DNA of 64,000 nucleotides, taken from assembly GCF_900110075.1 (NCBI RefSeq), contig NZ_FOCJ01000001.1:248001-312000 (forward strand), in the 5' to 3' direction. Positions within the stretch are counted from its first letter, which is position 1, and each line of letters starts with the position of its first letter. Both the position numbers and the translations under genes were made by a program. Source of the stretch: Paenibacillus sp. OV219 (GTDB lineage: Bacteria > Bacillota > Bacilli > Paenibacillales > Paenibacillaceae). The notes below the pieces were generated by a model. It made no database searches and was not told the origin of the DNA. It worked only from the letters and a program-made list of their open reading frames with translations. This document shows positions 7,970 to 16,114 of the stretch, one piece after another.

Positions 7970-9353
7970 GTCGTTATATGTGCGGACGGTCTTTATTTTT
8001 ATTTTTGCGGTGATGGTCAGCTTGCTGTTGGCTTTCTTCGTGGCAACGCAGCTTTATAGTAACCAAGTGCAGGACCTCAGCGATTCTCAGATGATTGTAA
8101 CCGGCAAGCAGATTATTTCGATTATTCAAAAGCTGCCGCCGGGCAACTCTGAAGTGTTTGAAGCCGCCGTCACGATGCCTAATTTCCGAGTCAAGATCGT
8201 CGACCAGACAGGTGCGACGATTGCCTATAGCGACGGTGGTAGCGGTAAGAAAATGCCAATTTTGGACAGGCAAGTGAATCAAGTCATAAGTGGCGGCGTT
8301 TATCACGGGACGGTATCGCCGGATCGCAAGCAGCGTGGTCCGGTTCATTTTCTCACTGGACTGCCGTTTCAGTATCGTGACAAACCGTATGCGCTCTTCA
8401 TCTCGCCCGAGATCGACAAGCTGCTCGAGCTGTTTCGGAAAGTAACGTTTACGATACTGCTCAGCGTGCTTGCTGTGGGCAGCTTGCTCAGCGTCCTTGC
8501 ATCCAGCTATATCGTAAAGCCGGTTCAGCGGCTAACGATCGCGACGAAGCGGATGGCGCAAGGCGATTTCGCGCTCACGCTGCAGTCGAAGCGTAAGGAC
8601 GAGATCGGCGTGCTGACGGCAAGCTTCAATGAGATGGCGGGATCGCTGCGGATGATTGATAAGCTGCGCTCGGACTTCGTCAACAACGTCGCTCATGAGT
8701 TCCAGTCGCCGCTCACGTCGATAACCGGGTTCACGAAAGCACTGCGAACGAAGACGATGGAAGAGGTGCAGCGCCAGCATTACCTCCAAATTATTGAAGA
8801 AGAGAGCCAGCGCCTATCCCGGCTTAGCGCCAATCTGCTCCGTCTTTCCGTGCTTGAACATGATAAAAAGCCCGCTCATCCTTCGACTTTCCGTCTGGAT
8901 GAGCAGATTCGGCGAATCATCATTGCAAGTGAGCCACAGTGGCATGCAAATGGGCTTACACCTGATCTGACACTTGACGATGTGACGATATTTGGAGACG
9001 AGGATAGTCTCAATCAGGTGTGGCATAATTTGATTAGCAACAGCATTAAATTTGCGAAGAACAGCGTGCTTGCCATATCGCTTGCTGTGCAGGAGGGTAT
9101 GGCTGTTGTTACGGTTAGCGACCAAGGCAAAGGCATTCCGCAAGAAGAGCTTGCGCATATTTTCACCCCTTTCTACAAGGTCGACAAGTCGCGTGATTAT
9201 GCGGTAAAAGGGAATGGGCTGGGCCTATCCATCGTGAAACGGATTGTTGAGCTCCACGAAGGAACGATTGAAGTGAGCAGCAAACCGGATGTGGAGACCG
9301 TTTTTACAGTGCGATTGCCGTTGAACAGAACTTTTGTGAACACGGATTCCTAA
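7962..9353 (+). CDS. Sensor histidine kinase (HAMP/HisKA type)
   Basis: A 463-residue membrane kinase. TM1 is at about residues 8-29, an extracellular sensor loop of about 130 residues follows, TM2 is at about 163-183, then HAMP (QRLTIATKRMAQGDF), HisKA with His245 in NNVAHEFQSPLTSITGF, and the HATPase domain ending KGNGLGLSIVKRIVELHEG. HEFQSP is a variant of the usual HELRTP. The ATG at 7962 overlaps the regulator's stop and has GAGGTG six bases upstream; a TTG at 7950 is also in frame. It phosphorylates the upstream regulator. The signal is unknown; the neighbouring RND exporter suggests an envelope or toxic-compound cue. Confidence 0.92.
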   Translation: MIKSLYVRTVFIFIFAVMVSLLLAFFVATQLYSNQVQDLSDSQMIVTGKQIISIIQKLPPGNSEVFEAAVTMPNFRVKIVDQTGATIAYSDGGSGKKMPILDRQVNQVISGGVYHGTVSPDRKQRGPVHFLTGLPFQYRDKPYALFISPEIDKLLELFRKVTFTILLSVLAVGSLLSVLASSYIVKPVQRLTIATKRMAQGDFALTLQSKRKDEIGVLTASFNEMAGSLRMIDKLRSDFVNNVAHEFQSPLTSITGFTKALRTKTMEEVQRQHYLQIIEEESQRLSRLSANLLRLSVLEHDKKPAHPSTFRLDEQIRRIIIASEPQWHANGLTPDLTLDDVTIFGDEDSLNQVWHNLISNSIKFAKNSVLAISLAVQEGMAVVTVSDQGKGIPQEELAHIFTPFYKVDKSRDYAVKGNGLGLSIVKRIVELHEGTIEVSSKPDVETVFTVRLPLNRTFVNTDS

Positions 9354-9450
9354 GGATAGACAAAAATTTGTAACGCCCAGTACATATTGAGTTCAAAAAT
9401 GTACTGTATAGTTGCCGTATAAAAACCATATAGAGGAGAGACATCACACC

Positions 9451-12400
9451 ATGGCGTGGCTTAGTCGATTTAGTTTAAGAAACAGTGTAGCAGTCATTAT
9501 ATTGTGTTTGCTCGTTCTAGGACTTGGCTTCTTTTCGGCAACAAAAATTCAACAGCAGACATTCCCGGACGTTGATTTCCCGGCGATTGTCATCTCGGCA
9601 GTCAGTCCTGGAGCTTCTACGGAGGAGATTGAAACCGAGATTACGAAGCCAGTCGAGGAGAGCCTGCAAGGACTTAAAGGCTATGACTCACTGACAAGTA
9701 CAACCTCCGAGAACTCGGCAAGTGTTATTTTGCAATATCCGTTTGGAACGAATATGGAGGATAAAGTAAAGGATGTCGAGACGGCAATCGCTAAGGTTGA
9801 GAAGTCCGACAAAGTGAAGCTGTCAGTTCAGCGGCTATCCTTCGGAGCAGCTCCAATCTATGAGGCTGCAGTATTCTCGTCAAAGAATGATCCTGAAGCT
9901 CTTCAGAAAGAGCTTGAGACTGGGGTCGTACCGAAGCTTGAGAAAATTGTTGGAGTTAGCTCGGTTACGCTGAAAGGCGCGATCTCGCAAGAGCTGCGCA
10001 TTGAAGTGGACAAAGAGAAAGCAAGCAAGCTCGGCATTTCGCTCAGCACCATTCAACAAGCGATTCAACAGCTCGACTTTGCAGTGCCGCTTGGCTCTGT
10101 GACAGAGGATGACACTTCGATACCGATTCGTCTGGTCGGTAAGCTGTCTAACTTGCAGCAAATTAAAGATCTTGAGTTGTCAGCTGGCGGCGGAGCTGGA
10201 GCAGGTGCAGCATTTGGCGGCGGTGCAGGTGCAGGACAAGCTGGTTCTGGCGGCGGCGCGGCAGTAGCGAAAGTAAAGCTGTCGGACATCGCGAATGTAA
10301 CAACGATCTCGAAGCAGGATGAAATTGCACGCTTCGACGGTCAAGAAAGCTTCGTCATTCAAGTTGCAAAGACACAGGATGCGAATACAGCTGATGTATC
10401 GGATGACGTTAAAGACGTGCTCGAGACTTACAAAACAACAGCGAACCTTGATATTCACTTGATCCAGGACCAAGGCGCGGAGATTAAGAAATCAGTTTCA
10501 TCGCTTATTCACGAAGGACTTTACGGTTCACTCTTTTGTGTCATCATTATATTCCTGTTTTTGCGTAATATACGGGCGACATTAATCTCCATCATTTCAC
10601 TGCCGATCTCGGTATTCGCAACGATCGCGCTTATGAATCAGATGGGCTACACGCTCAACATTATGACGCTTGGCGGTATTGCCGTTTCGATCGGCCGTAT
10701 CGTGGATGACAGTATCGTCGTAATCGAGAATATCTTCAGATGGCGCCAGGAAAAAGGCCAGGAGATGAACGGTAAGGAGCTTGCTTATAAAGCGACGAAG
10801 GAAGTTATCGGTGCTGTCGGCTCCTCGACGATTGCAACGGTTGTTGTATTCCTGCCGCTGGCATTCGTTACAGGCATCATCGGTGAGTTTTTCCGTCCAT
10901 TCGCCATATCGGTCGTTATCTCGATCGTTACATCGCTTCTTGTTGCGATGATGCTGATTCCGGTCTTGGGCGCGAAATTCTTCAATCGTATTAAGCCGCA
11001 CAAGGAAGGCGGCCGCTTCATTAACTTCTACGAGAAAGTAATTCGCGGTGCTCTTCGCCGCAAGGCTTGGGTGCTCTCTCTCTCTGTTGTCATCCTGATC
11101 GCTTCATTCGGCACGATTCCGCTGCTTGGCGTAACGTTCTTGGATGCAGGAAGTGTGCCTTCAATCGGTATTAATTTGACAATGCCGTCACAGACTTCTC
11201 TTGATCAGACGAACAAAACCAGTGAGAAAGTGGAAGGCTATCTGAAGGATTTGAATGGCGTCGATAACTATACAGCAAGCATCGGCGGTGCAGACAATCC
11301 ATTCGTGAAGATTGGCAATACGTCGAATAAAGCAAGCTTCGCGGTGCAATTCAAGGAAGGTACAGTCATGGACAACATGATTGATAACGTTAGTAAAGAT
11401 TTGCAAGCGATGTTGAAGAAAGAATCGCCAGAAGCGGTCGTTAACGTCACGGCAGGCGAGCAGGCCGGCCCGCCTTCAGGCAACGGTGTTGATGTAAGCT
11501 TATACTCCGATGATCTGACGGCACTGTCCAAAGCAGCGGTTCAAGTTGAGAACTTAATGAAAGCAAACAGCGACATGAAAGATATCTCCAACAACTTGAA
11601 GGATGTTACGCCGAAATGGGAGATGGCGCTGAATAAAGAGGGCAAGGCGCTGAATGTTTCGTCCATGCAGGTTATGTCGGCTGTAAACGAACAGCTTCGC
11701 CCAGTTGATGTCGGCACTTTCACGCTGGATAACAAAGCTCGCGACATTACGATGTCGTACATGCAGCAAATTACGAACAAAGAACAGCTGGAGAGCATTT
11801 CCATTCCTACGATGGGTGGCATGAAGCAGCTGAAGGAAATCGTGGATATTACAGAAGCGAAAGCACCTGTAGCGATCAACCACGAGGATTTGAAGATGTA
11901 TGCACAAGTAAAAGGTAACGTGAAGGATGCGAGCAAGACTTCAGCAGCGACGAAGACGATCACAGACGATATTAACAGCCTATCGCTGCCAAGCAATGTT
12001 GAAGTGAAAATCGGCGGCGGTCAGGAAATGATCAACAGCGGCTTCCAAAGCATCGGTATTGCGATGGTTGCGGCAATAGGTCTCGTATTCCTCGTCATGA
12101 GCATGACATTCGGCGGCTTGCTGACTCCGATCATCATCCTGTCGTCGCTGCTCTTCGTACCGGTCGGTTCCCTTGGAGCGCTTCTCATTACAGGAAATGC
12201 GCTGTCCATGAGTTCAATGATCGGTATGCTGATGCTTGTTGGTATCGTTGTTACGAACGCAGTCGTTCTTCTGGACCGTGTCGAGAAGAACCGCAAGTCT
12301 GGCATGCCGGTGCACGAATCGCTGGTCGAGGCGTCCAAAACACGACTAAGACCGATTCTAATGACGGCCTGCGCAACCATTCTAGCGCTGCTGCCGCTAG

Positions 12401-12558
12401 CGTTCTCGGAATCGTCGACAAGCCTGATCTCTGGCGGACTCGCGATTACTGTAATCGGTGGTCTAACTACATCCACACTGCTTACGCTCATTGTCGTGCC
12501 AGTTATTTATGAACTGACAGGCAAGCGCCGCAAAGTGGAGAAGGAAGTTCAATTCTAA
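9451..12558 (+). CDS. RND family efflux permease (AcrB/SwrC-like)
   Basis: A 1035-residue, twelve-helix proton-driven exporter in two homologous halves. TM1 follows the start (AVIILCLLVLGLGFFSATKI); the N-terminal porter loop carries TFPDVDFPAIVISAVSPGAS; the TM4 region has GRIVDDSIVVIENIFRWR, with the proton-relay aspartates; and the second half has GIVVTNAVVLLDRVEKN. No partner membrane-fusion protein or outer-membrane factor is encoded nearby, as expected for a Gram-positive RND protein. Residues about 247-275 form a Gly/Ala-rich stretch inserted in the first porter domain. The ATG at 9451 is set by GAGGAGA upstream; a TTG at 9412 would add residues without a ribosome site. It lies 98 bp behind a two-component pair that may regulate it. 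Confidence 0.92.
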   Translation: MAWLSRFSLRNSVAVIILCLLVLGLGFFSATKIQQQTFPDVDFPAIVISAVSPGASTEEIETEITKPVEESLQGLKGYDSLTSTTSENSASVILQYPFGTNMEDKVKDVETAIAKVEKSDKVKLSVQRLSFGAAPIYEAAVFSSKNDPEALQKELETGVVPKLEKIVGVSSVTLKGAISQELRIEVDKEKASKLGISLSTIQQAIQQLDFAVPLGSVTEDDTSIPIRLVGKLSNLQQIKDLELSAGGGAGAGAAFGGGAGAGQAGSGGGAAVAKVKLSDIANVTTISKQDEIARFDGQESFVIQVAKTQDANTADVSDDVKDVLETYKTTANLDIHLIQDQGAEIKKSVSSLIHEGLYGSLFCVIIIFLFLRNIRATLISIISLPISVFATIALMNQMGYTLNIMTLGGIAVSIGRIVDDSIVVIENIFRWRQEKGQEMNGKELAYKATKEVIGAVGSSTIATVVVFLPLAFVTGIIGEFFRPFAISVVISIVTSLLVAMMLIPVLGAKFFNRIKPHKEGGRFINFYEKVIRGALRRKAWVLSLSVVILIASFGTIPLLGVTFLDAGSVPSIGINLTMPSQTSLDQTNKTSEKVEGYLKDLNGVDNYTASIGGADNPFVKIGNTSNKASFAVQFKEGTVMDNMIDNVSKDLQAMLKKESPEAVVNVTAGEQAGPPSGNGVDVSLYSDDLTALSKAAVQVENLMKANSDMKDISNNLKDVTPKWEMALNKEGKALNVSSMQVMSAVNEQLRPVDVGTFTLDNKARDITMSYMQQITNKEQLESISIPTMGGMKQLKEIVDITEAKAPVAINHEDLKMYAQVKGNVKDASKTSAATKTITDDINSLSLPSNVEVKIGGGQEMINSGFQSIGIAMVAAIGLVFLVMSMTFGGLLTPIIILSSLLFVPVGSLGALLITGNALSMSSMIGMLMLVGIVVTNAVVLLDRVEKNRKSGMPVHESLVEASKTRLRPILMTACATILALLPLAFSESSTSLISGGLAITVIGGLTTSTLLTLIVVPVIYELTGKRRKVEKEVQF

Positions 12559-12619
12559 TTCATTGAAACAGCGAGCATGAAGAAGAAAGCGACCGCCGTA
12601 ATGGCGAGTCGCTTTCTTG
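12521..12619. repeat. RND-gene 3' end and terminator, copy 1 of a direct repeat
   Basis: The last 38 bases of the RND gene plus its terminator (to about 12619) recur as a diverged copy at 14384-14466. Shared blocks are CGCCGCAAAGT, AGAAGGA, CATTC/AATTC, ATTGTTGAA/ATTCATTGAA and nearly the whole terminator hairpin; copy 2 lacks about 13 bp in the middle. The two copies flank the decayed gerA gene and the antiporter gene. Confidence 0.85.
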
Positions 12620-12620
12620 T
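12583..12620 (+). terminator. Intrinsic terminator of the RND gene
   Basis: AAGAAAGCGAC (12583-12593) pairs with GTCGCTTTCTT (12608-12618), with an inner CGCC/GGCG stem. The tail is short of a perfect T-run (CTTGTTGTTT) but fits a terminator at this position. The same hairpin ends the next gene. Confidence 0.75.
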
Positions 12621-12670
12621 TGTTTATGCATAGAAGTCCCCCTCGGCGCTCAAAATATGGGGTAATCTCC

Positions 12671-13211
12671 ATGATTGTGACAGAGGGCGAGGTGTGTTCA
12701 TTGCATCCAAACATGCAAACGATTAGTCAAGCATTTGGTCCTAGCTCGGATTTTAAAATACGAACGATCGAAGAAAACGGTGAAATAAGAGCCTCGATTT
12801 TTTATATAGACGGGATAATTGTAAAAGAAAGTACATGAGCTTCTTTACCCCGAAGATATTTTATTAGCTCCTCTAGCAGAGGTTATCGTTCTGATATCGC
12901 TGTTCAAAATTCTGGTCGACGGGTTATGTCATCGGCACTCTATTTCAAACCCGCGAGTTATCTTCGTCCATCTTTACCTTATGTTTCGTGTACTCGGTTG
13001 CTGCTGCTCTGACCGGAACAATGGGTGGCCTAGTGTTGACTACAGTAACATTCATACATATCACAATGCTATGCTGAAGAGCTTTACAGTTCCGTATTTG
13101 AGCCCTTTAATCCCTTTTAAACCACAGGAGCTTCGCGATGTGTTCTACCGTTCGAACTTGAAGAAGCTGATCAACAGCGAGAATTCCTACACGAGAAGAG
13201 TGAAGCGTTAA
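12671..13211 (+). pseudogene. Decayed GerA-family spore germination receptor gene
   Basis: Two ends of a GerA-type A-subunit remain. The N-terminal piece (12671-12838) reads QTISQAFGPSSDFKIRTI and then IFYIDGIIVKEST, matching the GNSSDxxxR...YIDGLV region that begins the cytoplasmic domain. The 3' piece reads RELSSSI and a hydrophobic stretch to FIHITMLC in one frame (about 12950-13072), and then, after a one-base shift near 13073, LKSFTVPYLSPLIPFKPQEL to a stop at 13211. This is the GerA C-terminal HLxSLKSFGVPYLSPxxPF signature. Intact A subunits are about 480-550 residues; here roughly 300 are deleted and at least one frameshift is present, so it is non-functional. No B or C subunit gene is adjacent. 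Confidence 0.8.
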
Positions 13212-13246
13212 ATGGGGTTACTGAGGAAAGGGCGTGAGTATCTGCG

Positions 13247-14383
13247 ATGCTGATCTATCAACTCGTTATTATTTTGATCGCTTCCAAGCTGGCAGGCCAC
13301 CTGAGTGTGCGTCTTGGACAGCCTTCTGTCCTTGGGAAGCTGCTGGTCGGCATATTGCTGGGACCGACGGTTCTCGGTCTTATTACGGAGACGGATGTTT
13401 TAACGGAACTTAGCAAAATCGGCGTCATCCTGCTCATGTTTATAGCCGGTTTGGAAACGGATTTGGAGGAATTTAAACGAACGGGGAAATCCGCTGCCTC
13501 TGTTGGCATAGCCGGTATCATCTTACCCTTCGGGCTCGGTTATTTAACCGGTTATTGGCTGGATCTGCCTAACTTCGAAGCGATCTTTCTAGGTCTGCTG
13601 CTTTCAGCAACGAGTGTCAGCATCTCCGTTCAAGCTTTGAAGGAAATGGGGAAATTGAAGTCGCGTGAAGGCTCGACTATTCTGGGGGCGGCCGTCATCG
13701 ATGATGTGCTTGTTATTATCGCCCTGGCTTTCGTCATGAGCTTCTCTGGCGGCGATGTGAATTTAGGACTCATCATACTGAAAAAAGGGTTGTTCTTCGC
13801 CATCGCGATCCTGTTCGGCTGGTTTGCCGTACCGTGGTTTCTTAAGAGATTCTCGTCGCTTCGCGTGACGGAGACCGTTATTTCCGCCGGGCTTGTCCTT
13901 TGCTTCAGCTATGCATACTTTGCAGAATATACCGGAGTTGCCGATATCATTGGCGCATATATTGCAGGCGTCGCGATCAGCGTGACCGATTACAAGCATG
14001 AAATATTCGAGAAAGTAGAGAGCATCAGCTATTCGATCTTCGTTCCTGTTTTCTTTACCTCCATTGGCGTGTCGGTGGAGCTGAGCGGCTTGTCAGGCCA
14101 GTACGGCTTGATCGTCGGACTAAGCTTGATCGCGATTATCTCGAAGCTGGCTGGGGCGGCAGTAGGTGCAAAGCTTTCGGGCTTTAGCTGGAGACCAGCG
14201 CTTGGTATTGGCTCGGCGATGGTCTCGAGGGGAGAAGTAGCGCTCATCATTGCGGCGATCGGTCTCGATGCTGCTCTGTTGAACAAGAGCATGTTCGCGG
14301 TCATCGTCGTAGTCGTGCTCGTGACGACGATCGTTACTCCGCCTTTGATGAAGTTGTTTCTTAAAGGGGAGGCTGCAGGTTAA
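13247..14383 (+). CDS. CPA2-type cation:proton antiporter
   Basis: A 378-residue integral membrane protein with about 11-12 hydrophobic segments (Na_H_Exchanger family). Family features include GQPSVLGKLLVGILLGPTVLG near the start, LFIAGLETDLEEF, LLSATSVSISVQALKEMG, GAAVIDDVLVII (the Asp pair of the transport site) and GSAMVSRGEVALIIAAIG. It lacks the RCK/TrkA-N domain of KefB/C types. Such proteins exchange Na+ or K+ for protons across the cytoplasmic membrane. It lies 35 bp after the gerA remnant and is followed immediately by a relic of an RND gene end, so the locus has been rearranged. The ribosome site (GAGGAAAGGG) is rather far from the ATG. Confidence 0.88.
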   Translation: MLIYQLVIILIASKLAGHLSVRLGQPSVLGKLLVGILLGPTVLGLITETDVLTELSKIGVILLMFIAGLETDLEEFKRTGKSAASVGIAGIILPFGLGYLTGYWLDLPNFEAIFLGLLLSATSVSISVQALKEMGKLKSREGSTILGAAVIDDVLVIIALAFVMSFSGGDVNLGLIILKKGLFFAIAILFGWFAVPWFLKRFSSLRVTETVISAGLVLCFSYAYFAEYTGVADIIGAYIAGVAISVTDYKHEIFEKVESISYSIFVPVFFTSIGVSVELSGLSGQYGLIVGLSLIAIISKLAGAAVGAKLSGFSWRPALGIGSAMVSRGEVALIIAAIGLDAALLNKSMFAVIVVVVLVTTIVTPPLMKLFLKGEAAG

Positions 14384-14466
14384 GCAACGCCGCAAAGTAA
14401 AGAAGGACATTCCATTCTCATTGTTGAAGTAGGAAGCGACCGCTGTAATGGCGAGTCGCTTTCTTG
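14384..14466. repeat. RND-gene 3' end and terminator, diverged copy 2
   Basis: From the first base after the antiporter stop, the sequence aligns with the RND gene tail at 12521. Read in the old frame it would encode RRKVKKDIPF, compared with RRKVEKEVQF at the real RND C-terminus. It ends in a hairpin nearly identical to the RND terminator (GCGACCGC...GGCGAGTCGC; 14433-14466), which probably now terminates the antiporter gene. This points to a lost second RND gene or to a segment duplication. Confidence 0.8.
14433..14466 (+). terminator. Terminator-like hairpin after the antiporter gene
   Basis: GAAGCGAC pairs with GTCGCTTTC around an inner CGC/GCG stem. It is the diverged twin of the hairpin at 12583-12618 and is placed to end antiporter transcription. 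Confidence 0.6.
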
Positions 14467-14501
14467 CCTGAGAAGCGAACATAACATATGGAGGGGTTAT
14501 A

Positions 14502-14942
14502 ATGAGTAAACAAGTTCAGAACTATCAGAACCATCGTCGGTTTCACCCGCCGTTCCATTTTGTGCTCACGTTATTGAACGCAGCGTTTCTAATCAGTGCA
14601 ATCTGGGAACTTGTCCGAACAATTAAAGACAATGGTCCGCTATTGCCAGCTGTTATGTTTGTCCTGCTTGCACTGATCTCCCTATTTATCTTCTTGATCA
14701 TTCGCTCTTATCCGCTCAAAGCACAGGATCGCGCAATTCGGTCGGAAGAGAACCTGCGCCATTACGTACTGACAGGCAAGCTCCTTGATTCGCGTCTCAC
14801 TCTGAACCAAACGCTTGCGCTGCGCTTCGCTCCTGATGCGGAGTTTCCAGCCCTTTGCAACAAAGCGGCAGCAGAGCAGCTAACACCAGATATGATCAAA
14901 CGCTCCATTAAGAGCTGGAGATCCGATAACGATCGAATCTAG
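14502..14942 (+). CDS. DUF6526 family membrane protein
   Basis: A 146-residue protein with the DUF6526 opening QNYQNHRRFHPPFHFVL, two transmembrane helices (about residues 20-40 and 48-67), then a charged cytoplasmic part with RSYPLKAQDRAIRSEENLRHYVLTGKLLD and LTLNQTLALRFAPDAEF. The function is unknown. GGAGGGG precedes the ATG at 14502. It stands alone between a terminator and a LacI-type gene. Confidence 0.8.
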   Translation: MSKQVQNYQNHRRFHPPFHFVLTLLNAAFLISAIWELVRTIKDNGPLLPAVMFVLLALISLFIFLIIRSYPLKAQDRAIRSEENLRHYVLTGKLLDSRLTLNQTLALRFAPDAEFPALCNKAAAEQLTPDMIKRSIKSWRSDNDRI

Positions 14943-15050
14943 TCCGGAAGCGAATGGAAATTCGTTGTCACTCTTTATCGGATGAACTAGAATAAATCTA
15001 ATATCCGTAAAAATAATCCCAATTGACATCGAAGGTGGAGTTACGTACAC

Positions 15051-16031
15051 ATGCGTGCAACGATCAAGGATGTCGCCAAGAAGGCGGGAGTTGCTGTATC
15101 GACAGTCTCCTATGCCATGAATAACTCACCGAAGATTAGTGAGGAGACGCGCCGCAAAGTCCTTCGTGTTGCGCAGGAGCTTAATTTCAGACCGAGCGGA
15201 GCTGCAAGGAATTTAAAAAAACGCAAAACCAATACGATTGGACTGTTCTTGTACGATCTAGGCGGGCCTTTCTACAGCCAAGTCATTGAAGGGATACAAG
15301 AGGTCGTCACCTCGCACGGGTTCAATTTGGTCGTCTGCAGTACGTTCGGCGGCGAGAACAGCTCTGCGCATAGGTTTATTAAGGAGCAGTTCGTCGATGG
15401 CGCTATCATTATGGGCTCGCAAATTAGCGACAGCCTGATTCTACAGTCGGCATCGGAATCATTCCCGATTGTCGTGCTCGACCGGGAGCTCAAAGGCGAT
15501 TATGTGCATAACGTCCTTATTACGTATGAGCAAGGCGCTTACGATGCGGTTTCCCATCTCATCAAACTCGGACGCCGCAAGATCGAGTTTCTTAGCGGAC
15601 CTGTCACTTCCTTTGACAATTCCCTTCGCTACAACGGTTACAAACGGGCGCTTCAGGAGCATGGATTGGAAGTGCCGAGCCGAATCAGCTTGTTCGGACG
15701 CTGCATGGAAGTCGGCGGCTATCAGGCGGTAAAGGTGATGCTGGCTGGCGGCCAGCCGCCGGATGCGCTCTTCGCGGCGAATGATGAGATGGCAATTGGC
15801 GCTATTCGTGCCCTTACTGAGGGTGGCGTTCATGTGCCGGATGACATTGCGGTTGTCGGCTTTGATAATATTATTCTTGGGCCTTATATTAATCCACCAC
15901 TTACAACGGTTGGTCATTCCAAATATGAACTGGGTGCGATTGCGACGCAGCTCATCTTCAGTGCGCAAAAGGAAGGGAATTCGATTCTGCTTCCGACGCA
16001 GCTCATCGTCCGGGGATCATGCGGGGCTTAG
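15051..16031 (+). CDS. LacI/GalR family transcriptional regulator
   Basis: A 326-residue repressor. The N-terminal helix-turn-helix and hinge (residues 1-60) read ATIKDVAKKAGVAVSTVSYAMNN, then AARNLKKRKTNTIGLF. The rest is a periplasmic-binding-protein-like effector domain, with GFDNIILGPYINPPLTTV near the C-terminus. It would bind an operator as a dimer and respond to a sugar or sugar phosphate. GGTGGAG precedes the ATG. The gene is monocistronic, with its own strong terminator; its target may be the convergent MFS gene or a distant sugar operon, and no operator was recognised. Confidence 0.9.
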   Translation: MRATIKDVAKKAGVAVSTVSYAMNNSPKISEETRRKVLRVAQELNFRPSGAARNLKKRKTNTIGLFLYDLGGPFYSQVIEGIQEVVTSHGFNLVVCSTFGGENSSAHRFIKEQFVDGAIIMGSQISDSLILQSASESFPIVVLDRELKGDYVHNVLITYEQGAYDAVSHLIKLGRRKIEFLSGPVTSFDNSLRYNGYKRALQEHGLEVPSRISLFGRCMEVGGYQAVKVMLAGGQPPDALFAANDEMAIGAIRALTEGGVHVPDDIAVVGFDNIILGPYINPPLTTVGHSKYELGAIATQLIFSAQKEGNSILLPTQLIVRGSCGA

Positions 16032-16051
16032 CAGGTCACGCGGCAACAAAT

Positions 16052-16103
16052 AAAGCAGCAGTCTCGTACGGTTCAGCGCCGTAAGCGAGACTGCTGCTTT
16101 TTT
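16052..16103. terminator. Strong bidirectional terminator
   Basis: A 15-bp stem, AAAGCAGCAGTCTCG (16052-16066) with its complement at 16086-16100, is topped by an inner TACGG/CCGTA stem. T-rich tails lie on the plus side, and an A-run lies upstream for the minus side. It serves the LacI gene and the convergent MFS gene. Confidence 0.9.
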
Positions 16104-16114
16104 CTTGTTAACTG

